A stretch of DNA of 64,000 nucleotides from Schistosoma mansoni. Its lineage: Eukaryota; Platyhelminthes; Trematoda; Strigeidida; Schistosomatidae. Under the pieces are notes generated by a model. It was not told where the DNA came from. It was given only the letters and a program-made list of their open reading frames with translations, and made no database searches. The DNA lies in contig NC_031499.1 of assembly GCF_000237925.1 (NCBI RefSeq), positions 2,671,316 through 2,735,315 of the forward strand. The letters are read 5' to 3'. Shown in pieces: positions 22,845 to 33,750 of the stretch. Position 1 is the stretch's first letter. Each line of letters starts with the position of its first letter. Both the position numbers and the translations under genes were made by a program.

Positions 22845-23335
22845 TTCAATGAGTTGAATTCATTAGTCCATCTGAGATAGACCAACATTGCAAAACATCG
22901 ATACACTGAATGTCCGTTTTTTCCTAGTATGAGACTCTTAAGCAGTGCGCCTCTACGATCTCACGCGTGAAACTAAAGCATACAACCTTCAGTCTCGCGT
23001 GCAAACAATTAATCTTTAGGACGATGAACCAGTGTATTGAACGATGACACAAGTGGCAACAACTCGATGTACTTAAATACAAAATAGCAGAACAGTATAG
23101 TAAATTCTAAGAACTATTCACTAAATACTTCATTTGCAAAATGTCAATCAATCGTCTCAGACTTCATTGTTTCTTCACTTGTATACCAATCATTCTCTAT
23201 TGTCGTTCTCTTTTCTTTGTTCTTCTTAACCTTCTACTTCCATACATTTAACTTTTGATTGATGATACATACTACTTATATCTGTTGACATCAGTAGCAC
23301 ATACCACATTAGTACTATCAGCATGTGTGAAACAA
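22845..23335 (-). repeat. D repeat with SINE-B'-like head
   Basis: Minus strand: body ending at the gtggtgtgtgctac-like end (23335), then a tRNA-like head and hammerhead remnant (about 22860-23025), then a tail ending at gttgaattcattag. It links the D body to a hammerhead SINE head; the 28064 copy has the same order. Confidence 0.7.
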
Positions 23336-23778
23336 TTCTACATTTACTGTATTTTTTCATATTTCTATACCGACATGAAGGGAAGAGAATTTTTTTTAAA
23401 ATATATTTGATATATTATATTATTAACATACACTCACTATATGGATGAATCTTATTTAGAATTTTTAGTATCAAGATTGTATGAAATATCAAGGTAGAGA
23501 AACTCTGAGAAAACCCATAACACCTTAGAAACTATTTATGGGAACTATACAGTAAGGAATTTAGTTTACTCTGTAAGTATAATACATGATCGGAACGACC
23601 ATATTATGGTAGAATACGCTTTTATAACTTAATTTTGCATATATATTGAACTTCAGGGATACGAATGACATGATGAAATATTAATACTTAATGATATACA
23701 TTCGAGGGAGGAAACATGAATTTCCTATTATTGACAATTTGAATCAAATTCCATCCATCTATCATAATCGATGTGACA
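23336..23778. other. AT-rich intergenic, nothing recognised
   Basis: No repeat or gene signal seen. Confidence 0.5.
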
Positions 23779-25299
23779 CTTCGATATATTTCGTTAATGT
23801 AATAAGAAGATGAAGATTATCAGAACTATGTGATATATTAGATTGATCTTAACTCGGCTTTTGTTGTGTTGTATAAAAGTGTAATAGGGCGTATACTAAG
23901 GTTTATTGAAGCTCTTTAGATAACTAAAATAACTCATAATGTCATTGAATAAGAAAAAGAGAATTCAGCGAAGGAAATTTTCTTTTCGACGAAATCATTT
24001 ACTTAAGCTGTACATTCGTATATATAGTGATATGGAAAATATATGTCTATAGGAGGCTAGAAAAGATTGCATTATAAATGGATTCGACAATAAATAACAA
24101 ATGAGGTGACGTACTAATCAAGGGGTAAGGAAGAAAATAATTTATGGGTCAGATAATAGTTCAATTGACAGATATGAAGAAAAGCGACAAACACAAAGGT
24201 CATAATAATAATAATAACTGATTAGAGTTTAAATGTAAAATAGTAATTTAAAAAACAAAAAACCGACAATAATCAGATAAAAGTACAGAAAAAAAAACAA
24301 AACAAAAACGTACCCAATGAGGGAATTAGGGCCAAGGAAGGGTAAGAGGTTGGACAAATCGTTTCTGCACGCAAAGTTCAGGCTTGAATTCATGGATTGC
24401 CAATGCCTCAGCAGTGCATAAAATATTGATTCGACCTCCCTTTGATCCGGTTCCTTTAACTCTATAGATTATCTTAAAAGACGTGTCTTTTGGAGCAATG
24501 TGTCCACAATTGATCAAATGCTCTTGTATCGAACTGGTTATCTTTTTACATTCACCTTTTAGGAGCCAAGCTGGATAGTGTTCAGAGATACGTTTGGAAA
24601 GCGATCGCTTTGTGCGGCCTATATAACGTGCTCCACATGAGCAAGTAAATTTATAAATACACATCGATGTGGCCCAAAGCGAAAGTTTATCCTTAACACA
24701 CCCCCGAATGGTAGGCCGGCTAGAGAAAACGATTCGGAGCTTGGCTGTGTAGAAAGTTTTATTCAACGTTTTTGAAATCCGTTTATTCAGGATTTCAGCA
24801 GCCGTGTCTCCCTTGAATTCCATATTCATAAACAAGGTTTTCTTCTGCACTGTCAAAGTTAGTTCCTGCTGACGTCTAGATGTTAAGTTGCTATCGACGA
24901 ACCTCGGTGGATAACCGTTTTTGATGAGGGTCTGTCGAAGATGAAGTAATTCTTCATTTATTGTGTCGCTAGAACAGATTCGCTTAATCCTAGATGATAT
25001 TGAAGCTTTAGCCATACGAAAATTCAAACCCCCTTTGTGTATTCAAAAACAGTTTATTCACACCTTAAACCTACCCTGGTAATATTAGCTTATTATCCAG
25101 AGTGATTAGGTTTCAAGTTGTTTTCACATTATTATTATTATCCTTGTCTCCTATTTCCAGTCTAGTTGACCTTTTATTCTTATACATAAATGTTCTTAAC
25201 AAGTATATTACATGTGTGATCAGATTGTTCAAAATGTATTGCGCTAATATCTCATCACGTAGTTCTGATAATCTTCGTCTTCTTATTACATTATCGAAG
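23779..25299 (-). mobile_element. Penelope-like element remnant 2, inverted ends
   Basis: Ends at about 23779-23841 and 25244-25299 are imperfect inverted repeats sharing CTTCTTATTACATTA and agttctgataatctt. Between them is one open frame for the endonuclease part and AT-rich leader and trailer. Most of the reverse transcriptase is missing. A free copy of the right end lies at 51414-51507. Confidence 0.72.
24326..25027 (-). CDS. Penelope-like element C-terminal part with GIY-YIG endonuclease (233 codons)
   Basis: Protein of a Penelope-like retroelement, truncated at its N side. Residues 1-50 match the region after the reverse transcriptase palm (RIKRICS, INEEL, LIKNGYPPRFV). Residues 70-115 are the linker. 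Residues about 122-165 hold the GIY-YIG nuclease: CIYKFTCSCGARYIGRT at 123-139 with SLSKRISEH after it, the usual catalytic Tyr, Arg and His pattern. The tail has the conserved EALAIHEFKPELC and ends LPWP. An intact element would have about 500 more residues of reverse transcriptase before this, so the open frame is a remnant, though its nuclease looks whole. The Met at 25027 is simply the first in frame. Cercyon of S. mansoni is the known relative type; identity not checked. Confidence 0.85.
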   Translation of the reverse strand: MNFRMAKASISSRIKRICSSDTINEELLHLRQTLIKNGYPPRFVDSNLTSRRQQELTLTVQKKTLFMNMEFKGDTAAEILNKRISKTLNKTFYTAKLRIVFSSRPTIRGCVKDKLSLWATSMCIYKFTCSCGARYIGRTKRSLSKRISEHYPAWLLKGECKKITSSIQEHLINCGHIAPKDTSFKIIYRVKGTGSKGGRINILCTAEALAIHEFKPELCVQKRFVQPLTLPWP

Positions 25300-25578
25300 T
25301 TTATCAAAAGGGACCAACTACTTTAAACTTCGATATATAACTCTTAATTTCTTATGTTATGAAATTCAATATATTTTGAGAGAAATGGACAGGCAAACCA
25401 GTATGTCCTATCCGTTTTAATTGGGGTTGTTCATTTGAAAATATTTAGGCTTCATTATCCTTGTTAATTAAAACTGGGATCAATAAAAAGTGAATGTAAA
25501 CCTTAAGATATAGGTATATTCGATCAAATCGAATGATTAAAGTGTTACATTCTGATGAGAATAATAAATAGTAAACTG
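25300..25578. other. AT-rich spacer
   Basis: Nothing recognised. Confidence 0.45.
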
Positions 25579-25860
25579 TTGGGATCTATTTATGATCTCA
25601 TACTATGCTTCATATTTCTTATTGCATATAGTTGTTAAGTAACTAAAGTATCCATATTCGTGTCCCTCTTATTATAAGCTTCATTTTGACCCATAGACTA
25701 TGATCATACGATTTACCATTCTTGAGTTATCCTCAGTCTATTATTTACTGTTCCCTCTATTCACAGCCACATTTAGCTAAATCTTGTACTCATGTTGTTT
25801 CCTATTTTATGGTATGATGTAGTCTGTTTGATTGGTATATAAACCCAGTATATTTGAAAT
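25579..25860 (+). mobile_element. LTR-I fragment
   Basis: Matches LTR-I from the gttaagtaactaa region through the TATA-like GGTATATAAACCC and stops soon after. Fossil partial copy. Confidence 0.7.
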
Positions 25861-26170
25861 GCATTAAGTTGTCTAATCTTATATTAACACTTGGCAGAAA
25901 AAAAAATTTACATTTTTCAGAACAAGAAAAATGGCACAAGAATGTTTGAATGCATAAACATATCAAATCAACAGTGAAAACGATATGCTCTGATTAACAT
26001 TGGAATTATTCAATGAATCTATTCAATAGAATCGTTTCAAATTGTGTATATTTCATGAAAGAAAAACAAATTGTGAATAGTTTTTCTTTTTCAATAATGA
26101 ATGTCAAAAAATGTTTTAAACAAGAAACTAAATTTTTCGTTACATGTTTCTAGGGTGAATCTTAGAATTC
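25861..26170. other. AT-rich spacer
   Basis: Nothing recognised. Confidence 0.45.
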
Positions 26171-26604
26171 AGTCATGAATAACTTTATATAGTTGAAATC
26201 ATGAGTCAATTGAAGCTAGACAACCATGGAAAACCTGGAAGCACGGAACGGCCGTTTCGTCCTCTTTAGGGACTCCTCAGCAATGCGCATCTACGATTCC
26301 GCCTCGCGAGTTTCGGATTCACTCATAAATAACTGTTTGTTAAAAAAACGTATTCAAATAAACATTCTTATCAATCTTACTTGACGACTTAATTATATCT
26401 AGTTCACTTAGTTGCTAATTATAATCATGAACTGAACACTATAAAACAATGGCTAAATAAATTAGATTTTTCATATAGACATAATTGTGGCTTTAAAAAA
26501 TAATTAATCCTGTGTTGATCAATTCTGTCTTGTTTTTGAATTTAGTTTGCTAGAAGGAAATTATTTAGTTTCTAACTGGGAGATATTACTTTTTTAAGGT
26601 TGAG
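26171..26604 (-). repeat. SINE-B piece plus duplicated flank, copy 2
   Basis: Near-identical in layout to 1719-2152, including the join to LTR-I. The ribozyme core is intact but the triplet is GTT, which is not cleavable by the usual rule (C or A/U at 17, with GUU poor). Confidence 0.75.
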
Positions 26605-27089
26605 TGTTATATCCCGTGGAGATATATGATTGGCCCCTTTGAGAACTATTTATGAACTAATATTATATGTATATTTCATATTGTATATTTCAATTGTTAA
26701 GTAACTAAACTGTTCATATTCGTATTCCTCTTATTATAAGCTTTATTTTGATCTATAGATTATTATTATACGATTTACTATTCTTGAGTTATCCATAGTC
26801 TATTGATTACTGTTCCCCCTATTCACAGCCACACTTGGCCAAATCATGTACACATGTTATTTTCTATTTTATGGTACGATGTAATCTGTTTGTTTGGTAT
26901 ATAAATTCAGTATGTTTGAGAATAATGATTCATATTGCAGAGACTGTTCTTGGTGTTGTGGACTTGACTGGCTAGTCTAGGCAGAAAGCGGGACTGATAA
27001 GTACTCAAGACTTCTCATACGGCTTTTGTGTATCATTGGGTGATCAATAAATTCACTGTTCTCTAAAAGGCGAGACAATCGATATAACA
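26605..27089 (+). mobile_element. LTR-I copy without matching TSD
   Basis: Begins TGTTATATCCCG and ends CGATATAACA like 2153-2633. The left flank is shared with that copy (TTGAG where the other has TTTAG) but the right flank (GATAA) differs. Fossil solo LTR, perhaps an exchange product. Confidence 0.75.
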
Positions 27090-27117
27090 GATAACTAACA
27101 AATATCATAAATAAAAA

Positions 27118-27232
27118 AGGATGGTGGCTAGCACTGAAATCAACGATGTGCGTTTCGTCCCATTCGATACTCATCAGACTGACCAACTACAGTTTTAAAT
27201 ATCAATGCGAAGATTTAAACAAACAAAACAAA
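27118..27232. repeat. SINE-A short fold-back fragment
   Basis: Minus ribozyme part (27118-27178, decayed) joined to a plus tail part (27179-27232). Confidence 0.6.
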
Positions 27233-28063
27233 ATGTATATAAGTAAGAAATGTTTGATCTTCCATCATGTCATTCCCACACATTTAACTAAATTTCATTT
27301 TTCTAGATATATGACGTTGTTCACTTGGAGATTAAAATGTTATTGATTAATTGATAGTTTTATCTGAAAAATAAACATTTCAGTCAATTCGATGTGGAGT
27401 TTTTTTATTGAATCCATTTCTATATATGAAATGGCTTTGATTGCTTCCATAAACATATGAATTCTGTGAAGTAAGTCCTGATAGGTTGTTTTTTTGGCAG
27501 TTACAGATTGTAAAAACTTCATTTTCAAAAAATATAGAACAAATGAACCATATGAAAATATACCAGTTTCGACACTGTTCACTTCTGAATAACATCATCA
27601 ACATAAACGTCAGGTAAAAATTAGGTATTTGAATTTCTTTACATATGATCAACACTTTTTCCTGTCCGCCTCGATCCTTATTGGTGAAAGGTCGACGGTT
27701 ACGCTCATTTTCTTCCTTGCCGTTTCACGTTTTATCATCTCAACGTTGTCCCATTATCACCGATACATCTCTAGATTTTATGTCAAAGCAGGAACTTTTT
27801 GTATATGACTTAGTCTGGTGAGTAGTAACTCTGATAGAAAATTACAGATCTTCACAACAGATATTGCTGATATGATGTCTTGATACTTAAAATGCAGAAC
27901 CTTTTTTCACTAGAAGTAAATGTCTAAGTTCAGTCACTTTACATAGTAAACAAACATGTATGTTGAGTAATGTGTAGTTCAGCTCGATTAACTGTTTCAT
28001 AATTGTGGAAGTAAATCCCTTATTCAGTAACGTAACAGCTATTCAGTTCACATGCTTTTTAAA
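27233..28063. other. AT-rich intergenic with a doubtful open frame
   Basis: Minus frames 27340-27582 and 27380-27655 are open; the first contains MKFLQSVTAKKTTYQDLL and looks helical, but it has no recognisable domain. Coding status unknown, more likely chance. Confidence 0.3.
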
Positions 28064-29100
28064 CAGATTTCATTGTTGAATTTAATTAACCAACATGTTT
28101 TTAGAAATCTGTGAATTGTATTTCAATTAGTTGAATTCATTAGTCTATCTAAGATAGACTAACATCGCGAAGATGGGTACACTGAATGGCCGTTTTCTTC
28201 TAGTATGACACTCCTCAACCGTGCACATCTACGATCTCGGGCGTGGAACTGAAACCTAGAACCTTCAGTCTCGCGTGCAAACACTTAACCTCTAAACCAA
28301 TGAAGCATTGTAGTGAGCGAGAACACAAGTGAGGACAATTTGATGTATTTAAATAAAAAATAACAGAACATTATAGTAAATTCTAAGAACCATACAATAA
28401 AATACTTCATTTGAAAAATGTTTTATATCTTGTGGCCTGTGTACCCTGGTAATGTATAACGTGATAATACCGCCGCCAATTAGAGAGCAGTGAATTATCG
28501 ATCCGACCAATGACACACGAAACCCGTATGAGCAGTCTAGACTATGTATCTGTCCTACTTTCTGCCTAACCCATCCAGTTAAGTCCAGAACACCAGTAAC
28601 ATCCTATGCAATATGAATCATTTATTTTAATCATACTGAGTTTATATACCAATCAAATAGACCACGTTTTACCATAAAATAGGAAACAACATTTGTACAA
28701 GATTTAGCCAAATGTGGCTGTGAATATGGGAGACAGTAATGAATAGACTGGATATAATTCATGAATGGTAAATCGTAAAATACTAGTTCATGGGTTAAAA
28801 AAAGCCTATAATAAGAGGAACGCGAATAGTATTCGTCCATATATAGTCCCGAAAAGTTCTCATTCATAATTCTCTACGGGATATAACAAAATGTTAGTCA
28901 ATCATCTCAGACTTGATTGTTCCTTCACTTCTATACCAATCATTCTCTGTTCTCGTTCTCTTCGCTTAAATATTTTTAACCTTTTCCCTCCAGGCATTTC
29001 ACTTTCGACTGATGATACATACTACTTATACCTGTCGACATCTCTAGCACACATCACACCAGCATCCCATGGTGTTAATGTCTAACCTCAATTCAACCAT
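28064..29100 (-). repeat. D repeat split by a solo LTR
   Basis: The D body occurs in two parts, 28310-28420 and 28889-29060, interrupted by LTR-I. The SINE-B'-like head with a hammerhead remnant lies at about 28125-28310. The order matches the unsplit copy at 22845-23335. Confidence 0.75.
28421..28888 (-). mobile_element. solo LTR (LTR-I) nested in D, 5-bp TSD AAATG
   Basis: A 468-bp fossil LTR on the minus strand with AAATG at 28416-28420 and 28889-28893. The unsplit D copies show the empty site. Younger than the D copy it interrupts. Confidence 0.82.
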
Positions 29101-29415
29101 GATGTTGAGCAACCTTTCGTTTCGTTTAAAGAATTAATTTAAGCATATATATTCTTTAAGCAACAACAACATCAACAACAACGATTATTCCTATTTGGTA
29201 ACAATCTTTTTCATTTTGTTTACAAATTCAATGATCTAGATTATTTGTAAATAAAATCAAAATCAATATGGAAATCATCCATTTTTTCGTTTTATTTACA
29301 CAAAATTTAACACATCGATCATTTTTCAAGTTTTTTCTTATTTTCATTTTTAAAAAAATGTCTAATGTCAATATTTAAGTAAATTTTTATTATAGAACAC
29401 ATATAAGAATTTATA
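29101..29415. other. AT-rich stretch, nothing recognised
   Basis: Includes a CAACAA run near 29162; no gene signal. Confidence 0.45.
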
Positions 29416-29469
29416 TGTGTGTGCGTGTGTGTGTGTATGTCTGTGTGTATGTGTGTATGTGTGTGTGTG
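29416..29469 (+). repeat. TG-rich microsatellite
   Basis: Interrupted GTGT/GTAT array. The minus frame TATHTHT across it is an artefact. Confidence 0.9.
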
Positions 29470-29567
29470 GAGGGGTATTTTTTGTTTCCAAGTGATTGCA
29501 TGCCAACTCATATCACATAGAAATTACTTTTAGTTGTCAAAAAGTAAATATGTATAATTTGAATTGA

Positions 29568-29593
29568 AAATAATAATAATAATAATAATAATA
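29568..29593 (+). repeat. AAT microsatellite
   Basis: About eight AAT units. Confidence 0.9.
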
Positions 29594-29691
29594 AAGCATT
29601 TTATTTTGGAAATGGTTAATTAAAATGAAAACAATTCCATTTTTCTTTCATATTTCAATTAAAAGGTTTCATATGTAAATAGATTTCATTT

Positions 29692-30317
29692 GTCAGAAGG
29701 GGTATTTGTGGAGATCTTAGTAATTTTATATAGTTGAGATTATGAGTCAATTGAAGCTAGACCACCATGTGAAACCAGGAAGAACTGAACGGCGGTTTCG
29801 TCCTATTGTGGGACTCCTCAGCAATGCACAACCACGATCCCGCCGAGCGAGATCCGAATCCCGGACATAACAGTCTCGTTCCAGAGCACATAACTGATCT
29901 CAACTATATAAAATTACTGAAATCTCCACAAAACCCCCTTCTAATTATGATCGTATGCTCACTAGTGACTGGCTCCATGAGGTATTTCCTGGAGTTCTAG
30001 TGAGAAGCAGTGACCAGTGGAGTTCAACCAGGTCTGTTAGGAGATATCTACTCACTGAAGACAATTAGTGAATGGTTGCTCAATTTCGTGGATTGGTTGA
30101 AGTTAGACATTAACACTGTTGGATACCGGCCGGCTCAGTGGTGTAGTGGTTAAGCACTCGCGCGTGTGACTAGTAGGTCCCGGGTTGGAATCTCGTGAGG
30201 CGAGATCGTGGATACGCACTGCTGAGGAGTTCCACAATGTGACGAAATGGCCGTCCAGTGCTTCCTGGTTTCCCATGGTGGTCTAGCTTCAACTGACTCA
30301 TGATCTCAACTATATAA
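29692..30317. mobile_element. SINE-B fold-back copy longer than one unit, near-TSD
   Basis: Left arm minus (to about 29890): tail, ribozyme and tRNA head. Right arm plus: tail from 29895, spacer, A box, B box GGTCCCGGGTTGG, ribozyme, and the tail again from 30301. The tail start recurs 406 bp apart on one strand, giving the unit length. GATTTCATTT at 29682-29691 and GATCTCATTT at 30318-30327 look like a target duplication with one change. Confidence 0.85.
30216..30261 (+). ncRNA. hammerhead ribozyme, SINE-B type, weak stem II
   Basis: Core CTGAGGA, GAAA, stem III TGG/CCG, triplet GTC and stem I GCACTG/CAGTGC are kept; stem II (GTTC against GTGAC) is weakened. Confidence 0.65.
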
Positions 30318-30327
30318 GATCTCATTT

Positions 30328-30446
30328 AAATTGACTGATGGTTACGGTTATGTTTGTTTTGCTTTGTTTTTTCAATAAATGTAATATTACTCGTTGCTAC
30401 TATACTGAAATAAAGAAATAAATATTTATGATTAGCTATGTATTCT
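30328..30446. other. AT-rich spacer
   Basis: Nothing recognised. Confidence 0.4.
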
Positions 30447-31371
30447 GTAGGAAGAATATATGGAACTCGAAACAATGGTCAACTAATATCAAAGTGAGAA
30501 TCTTCAATATGAAAGTCAAGACAGTGGTACTGTATGAAGCTGAAACTTGAGAACTACTACAACCTTCATTAATGAGGTGCAAGCATTTATAAATAATTGT
30601 GTACACAAGATATTCAATATTTGTCGGCGGAATACCTTCAGCAACAGCTCACTCTGGGAGAGAACAAACTAGCTTTCATCTGAAAAGGAAATTAGGAAAA
30701 TACAATGGAGGTGATGATATGCTTGATGATATTACGAGTTCAACTTACTCGGTAAACGGAACGAAGGTTAAAGACACATTGACACGATAGGCTATTCTAA
30801 TCCGTTATCCCCGGCCCTGTTAACTAGATCACGAAGTCTTGATAAGGCGTAGAGAATGTATTCTACAAGCATCCAGAAAATACGAGGTCAATAAGCACAC
30901 AAATCAACCTTATTTATACAATGACGGAAATGCCCTTGGGAAATCCGCAAAATGGCGTACTAAAAAATGACAGTCAAGGATTTCTGAGTAGGAATTGTAA
31001 GCTGTAGGCCAACTAAGCGTCTCTTGGCTAGAAAACATGAAATTCAAATTTTCAGAATAAAATTACAAAATTAGGAACTTTTCCAAGTGAGTTCCGGGGA
31101 TCTAACGTCCTCAACAGCTGGATAGAATATACAGTGCAGAAATGACCAAACTACATCATGAGGCAAGTATTAACTTAAAATCCTGAAAGAGAAGGGAAAA
31201 GAGGAAGACCAAGGAACACTTTGCATCGGGAATTGGAAGCAGACATGAAAAGTACGAATAGCAACTGGAAAGAACTAGGAAGGACTGAACAGGACAGGAC
31301 TGGATGGACAATGATGGTTGTCGGCCTTTGCTCCTCTATGAGGTTTAACAGGAGTAAGTAAGTAAGTAATG
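30447..31371 (+). mobile_element. RTE-like LINE 3' end with TAAG tail, interrupted
   Basis: 5'-truncated non-LTR retrotransposon. Decayed frames read KVRIFNMKVKTVVLYEAET, then, after an insert, [19 protein letters not shown] and [10 protein letters not shown], the usual C-terminal end of RTE-like reverse transcriptase. It ends in three TAAG units at about 31354-31370. Copies at 33406, 37066, 42659 and 48478 end the same way. The 63-codon frame at 30599-30790 is part of it. Confidence 0.8.
30703..31119. other. 0.4-kb unidentified insert in the LINE
   Basis: Compared with the 48478 copy the LINE stops near gaaattaggaaaatac and resumes near tggatagaatatacagtg. The intervening about 417 bp is more GC-rich than its surroundings and matches nothing else in the window. 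Confidence 0.55.
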
Positions 31372-31484
31372 AATTCTATAGATGTGTCCTTTATTAAGTA
31401 CATAAATGAAGTCTAATATATGCTATATATTTATAATTTCGGTAATTTGGATTAATAGAAAAAGAAAACTAAATTATTTCAAAG

Positions 31485-31625
31485 TTGAATACACGAGTGA
31501 ATTTATGCTAGATTACCATTAAGGACCTAGAATCACTGGACGGCCATTTCGTCCTAGTATAAGACTACTCAATAGTGCCCATCCACGATCCAGTATGCAG
31601 GACTAGAACTAACTTTCACATTACT
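31485..31625 (-). repeat. SINE-B' fragment
   Basis: Minus-strand tail and ribozyme part (CACTGGACGGCC, stem II loop of the actagga type); tRNA head missing. Confidence 0.65.
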
Positions 31626-31940
31626 CCATTCTCAACAAATGATCAAAATTGATAAATTATTTCAGTTTTAAAAACAAATATTTTGTTTAAATGAGTCCAT
31701 ATTGACAAAATATCAAGCTTCATTATGGAAATATATCAGGAATTCTTCCATGGAAAAAAGTTATTTCCTACTCATAGCGAATGAGAAATGATAAAATAAC
31801 TTGATACTGTTTGATCGATAACTATTTCTTTATATTGAAAGTTTTGTTGTAGTGTGTAATCGAGCCTGCCAGGACTCGAACCTAGAACCTGTAGCAAGAC
31901 ATAAAGGCATTACAGTATCTTCCATTAGTAAAATATAGTC
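31626..31940. other. AT-rich spacer
   Basis: Nothing recognised. Confidence 0.45.
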
Positions 31941-31952
31941 ATTAACTAAGTT

Positions 31953-32175
31953 CAAACAAACAATACTAAGTGAATTCAAACTTCACAAGCAATTGGCTAT
32001 CAGGACTCAGTAGCTGAGTCGATAACACGATGGCGTTTGAAGCGAAATGTACTGGGTTTTAGTCCCAGAGTGAACTTCAACTCTAAAATGCTGGTATATC
32101 CAACTGTCCAGTCCCAAATAGGACGAAACATGCCTCAAACGTGATTCTGCTGCTGGCCACTATCCATCTTTGCTT
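31953..32175 (+). mobile_element. SINE-A copy, 12-bp TSD
   Basis: ATTAACTAAGTT is repeated at 31941-31952 and 32176-32187. Inside: the tail end (aaacaatactaag), then head with A box TAGCTGAGTCG, B-box remnant, decayed ribozyme (CTGTCCAG) and the end ccatctttgctt. One strand throughout, with tail before head. Confidence 0.87.
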
Positions 32176-32187
32176 ATTAACTAAGTT

Positions 32188-32917
32188 AATTTATGTAATG
32201 ATCATACAGTAATGTAAATTGTGCTAAAAGTTGATATCTCGGTTGAAGCATAATACATGGACGATTTTGAATGACTTATCAGTCAATAATGGAATACTGC
32301 TTAGCTATGAAGCAATTAACAATCCAAGACAATGAAATAAGAGTGGAATAAAAGTTTTGATCTGAATAACTAACTCCCTATTGTCAAATAATCCCTTATA
32401 GTAAAGAATAAAGGTTTATTTTACATATTAGGAGTTTGACTAGTGTTGTGAATCAGGGTTATCGCTCTATTTAGTTTTCGTCACCAAATGACATCATTTA
32501 TAATGTAAAAAAGTAATGGGGGCTAAATATGAAAAGTCAGATTGATAAATTTACGTCAGGGTTTTCATAACCAATTGATTACATCTCTGATCTAATGCTT
32601 TCTCACCCTTCTATTTACAAACTTTAGAAATGTAGGGTTAAGATTTAGGATAAGAGTAAGAGAGATTTCTTGATTACGCGTTGAATTTAGTCACGTACAT
32701 TGACACACAATCTGATTTAGAAGTAGATATCTTTTTAATTTAGCTTAAGAACATTATAAGAATAAGTTTTTGAGTTGCAGAATACATATCTTTGTTGAGA
32801 TCAAGTATTTTAAGGATTAAATAATGCCAATGTCTACTTCATTAATAATAATATACATGTTATCTATCGTTCCGCTTTAAATTTCGTACAGAATACATGA
32901 AGTGTTATTATGATTCA
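32188..32917. other. AT-rich intergenic, nothing recognised
   Basis: No repeat or gene signal seen. Confidence 0.5.
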
Positions 32918-33145
32918 GGCTACATAACTCGTGGTGTGGCGGCGAGCACTAAGGAATTCGAATCCGGCAACCCGAGTTCGAATCTCGGTGAGGCCTTGTG
33001 AAGTGTACACTCCGCCTGTAGTTCCTCCGGGGGCTACTGCCAGTCCCAAGCCCGGGTAAAGGAGGAGGTTTGGGCATGGGTTTAGCGACCCCATCTTGTA
33101 GAAAACCAACTCGCTAAAAAAACGCTAACCAGAAAAGATATTCAC
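32918..33145 (+). mobile_element. tRNA-headed dispersed repeat, GC-richer
   Basis: Has B-box-like GAGTTCGAATCTCGG at about 32974-32988 after a degenerate A box, then a GC-rich body (ctactgccagtcccaagccc) ending caactcgctaaaaaaacgct. It looks like a SINE or a Pol III-like LINE 5' end. It lacks a hammerhead. The antisense 64-codon frame is its shadow. Confidence 0.6.
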
Positions 33146-33405
33146 ACCGTTTACATAACTCAAGGCAGTTAGTATATTAAACTTTCGACGATATTTCTAG
33201 TTAGTTGCATTGTTTTGTAAGTTTTAAACATTAATTCTGTTATTAGATGGTTAAACTCAAAATTAAAATAAACGAATCTACTATAATCAACCAATGATAA
33301 TAGAACAATTTCATATGTGTAGAGAATATCTAATATTGTTTGTTTCTAAATGGGATAGAAGATGGTGAGAAAACATGTAGAACAATCTAGATTTTTAAAG
33401 CAAAC
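33146..33405. other. AT-rich spacer
   Basis: Nothing recognised. Confidence 0.4.
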
Positions 33406-33750
33406 ATTACTTACTTACGCCTGTTAACCCTCATGAAGGAGCGCAGGCCGACCACCAGCATTCTTCACCCATCTCTGTCGTGGACAAACCTTTCCAGTTC
33501 TATCCAATGGCTATTCAACCTTTTCATATCTGCTTCCGATCCCCGACACAGTGTGTTCTTCGGCCCTCCTCTTTTTCGTTTCCTTTCAGGATTTCAAGTT
33601 AATACTTGCCTCGTGATACAGCTTGCTAACTTCCTCAATGTATGTTTTATCCACTTCTTACATGTTTTCCTAATTTCCTTTTCAGTTGGAACCTGGTTTG
33701 TTCTCTCCCACAGTATGCTACATTTGATACAGTTTTATTGTATAATAGTT
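33406..33750 (-). mobile_element. RTE-like LINE 3' end, minus strand
   Basis: Begins with the complement of the TAAG tail (ttacttacttacgcctgtt) and reads backward into the same C-terminal region as 30447-31371. The 113-codon plus frame is antisense to it. Confidence 0.75.

Noticed and set aside
27340-27655. Two overlapping minus open frames of 80 and 91 codons
   Set aside because: They overlap in different frames, have no known domain and no clear splice context; kept only as a doubtful note.
29319-29501. Thr-His repeat protein
   Set aside because: Translation of the TG-rich microsatellite.
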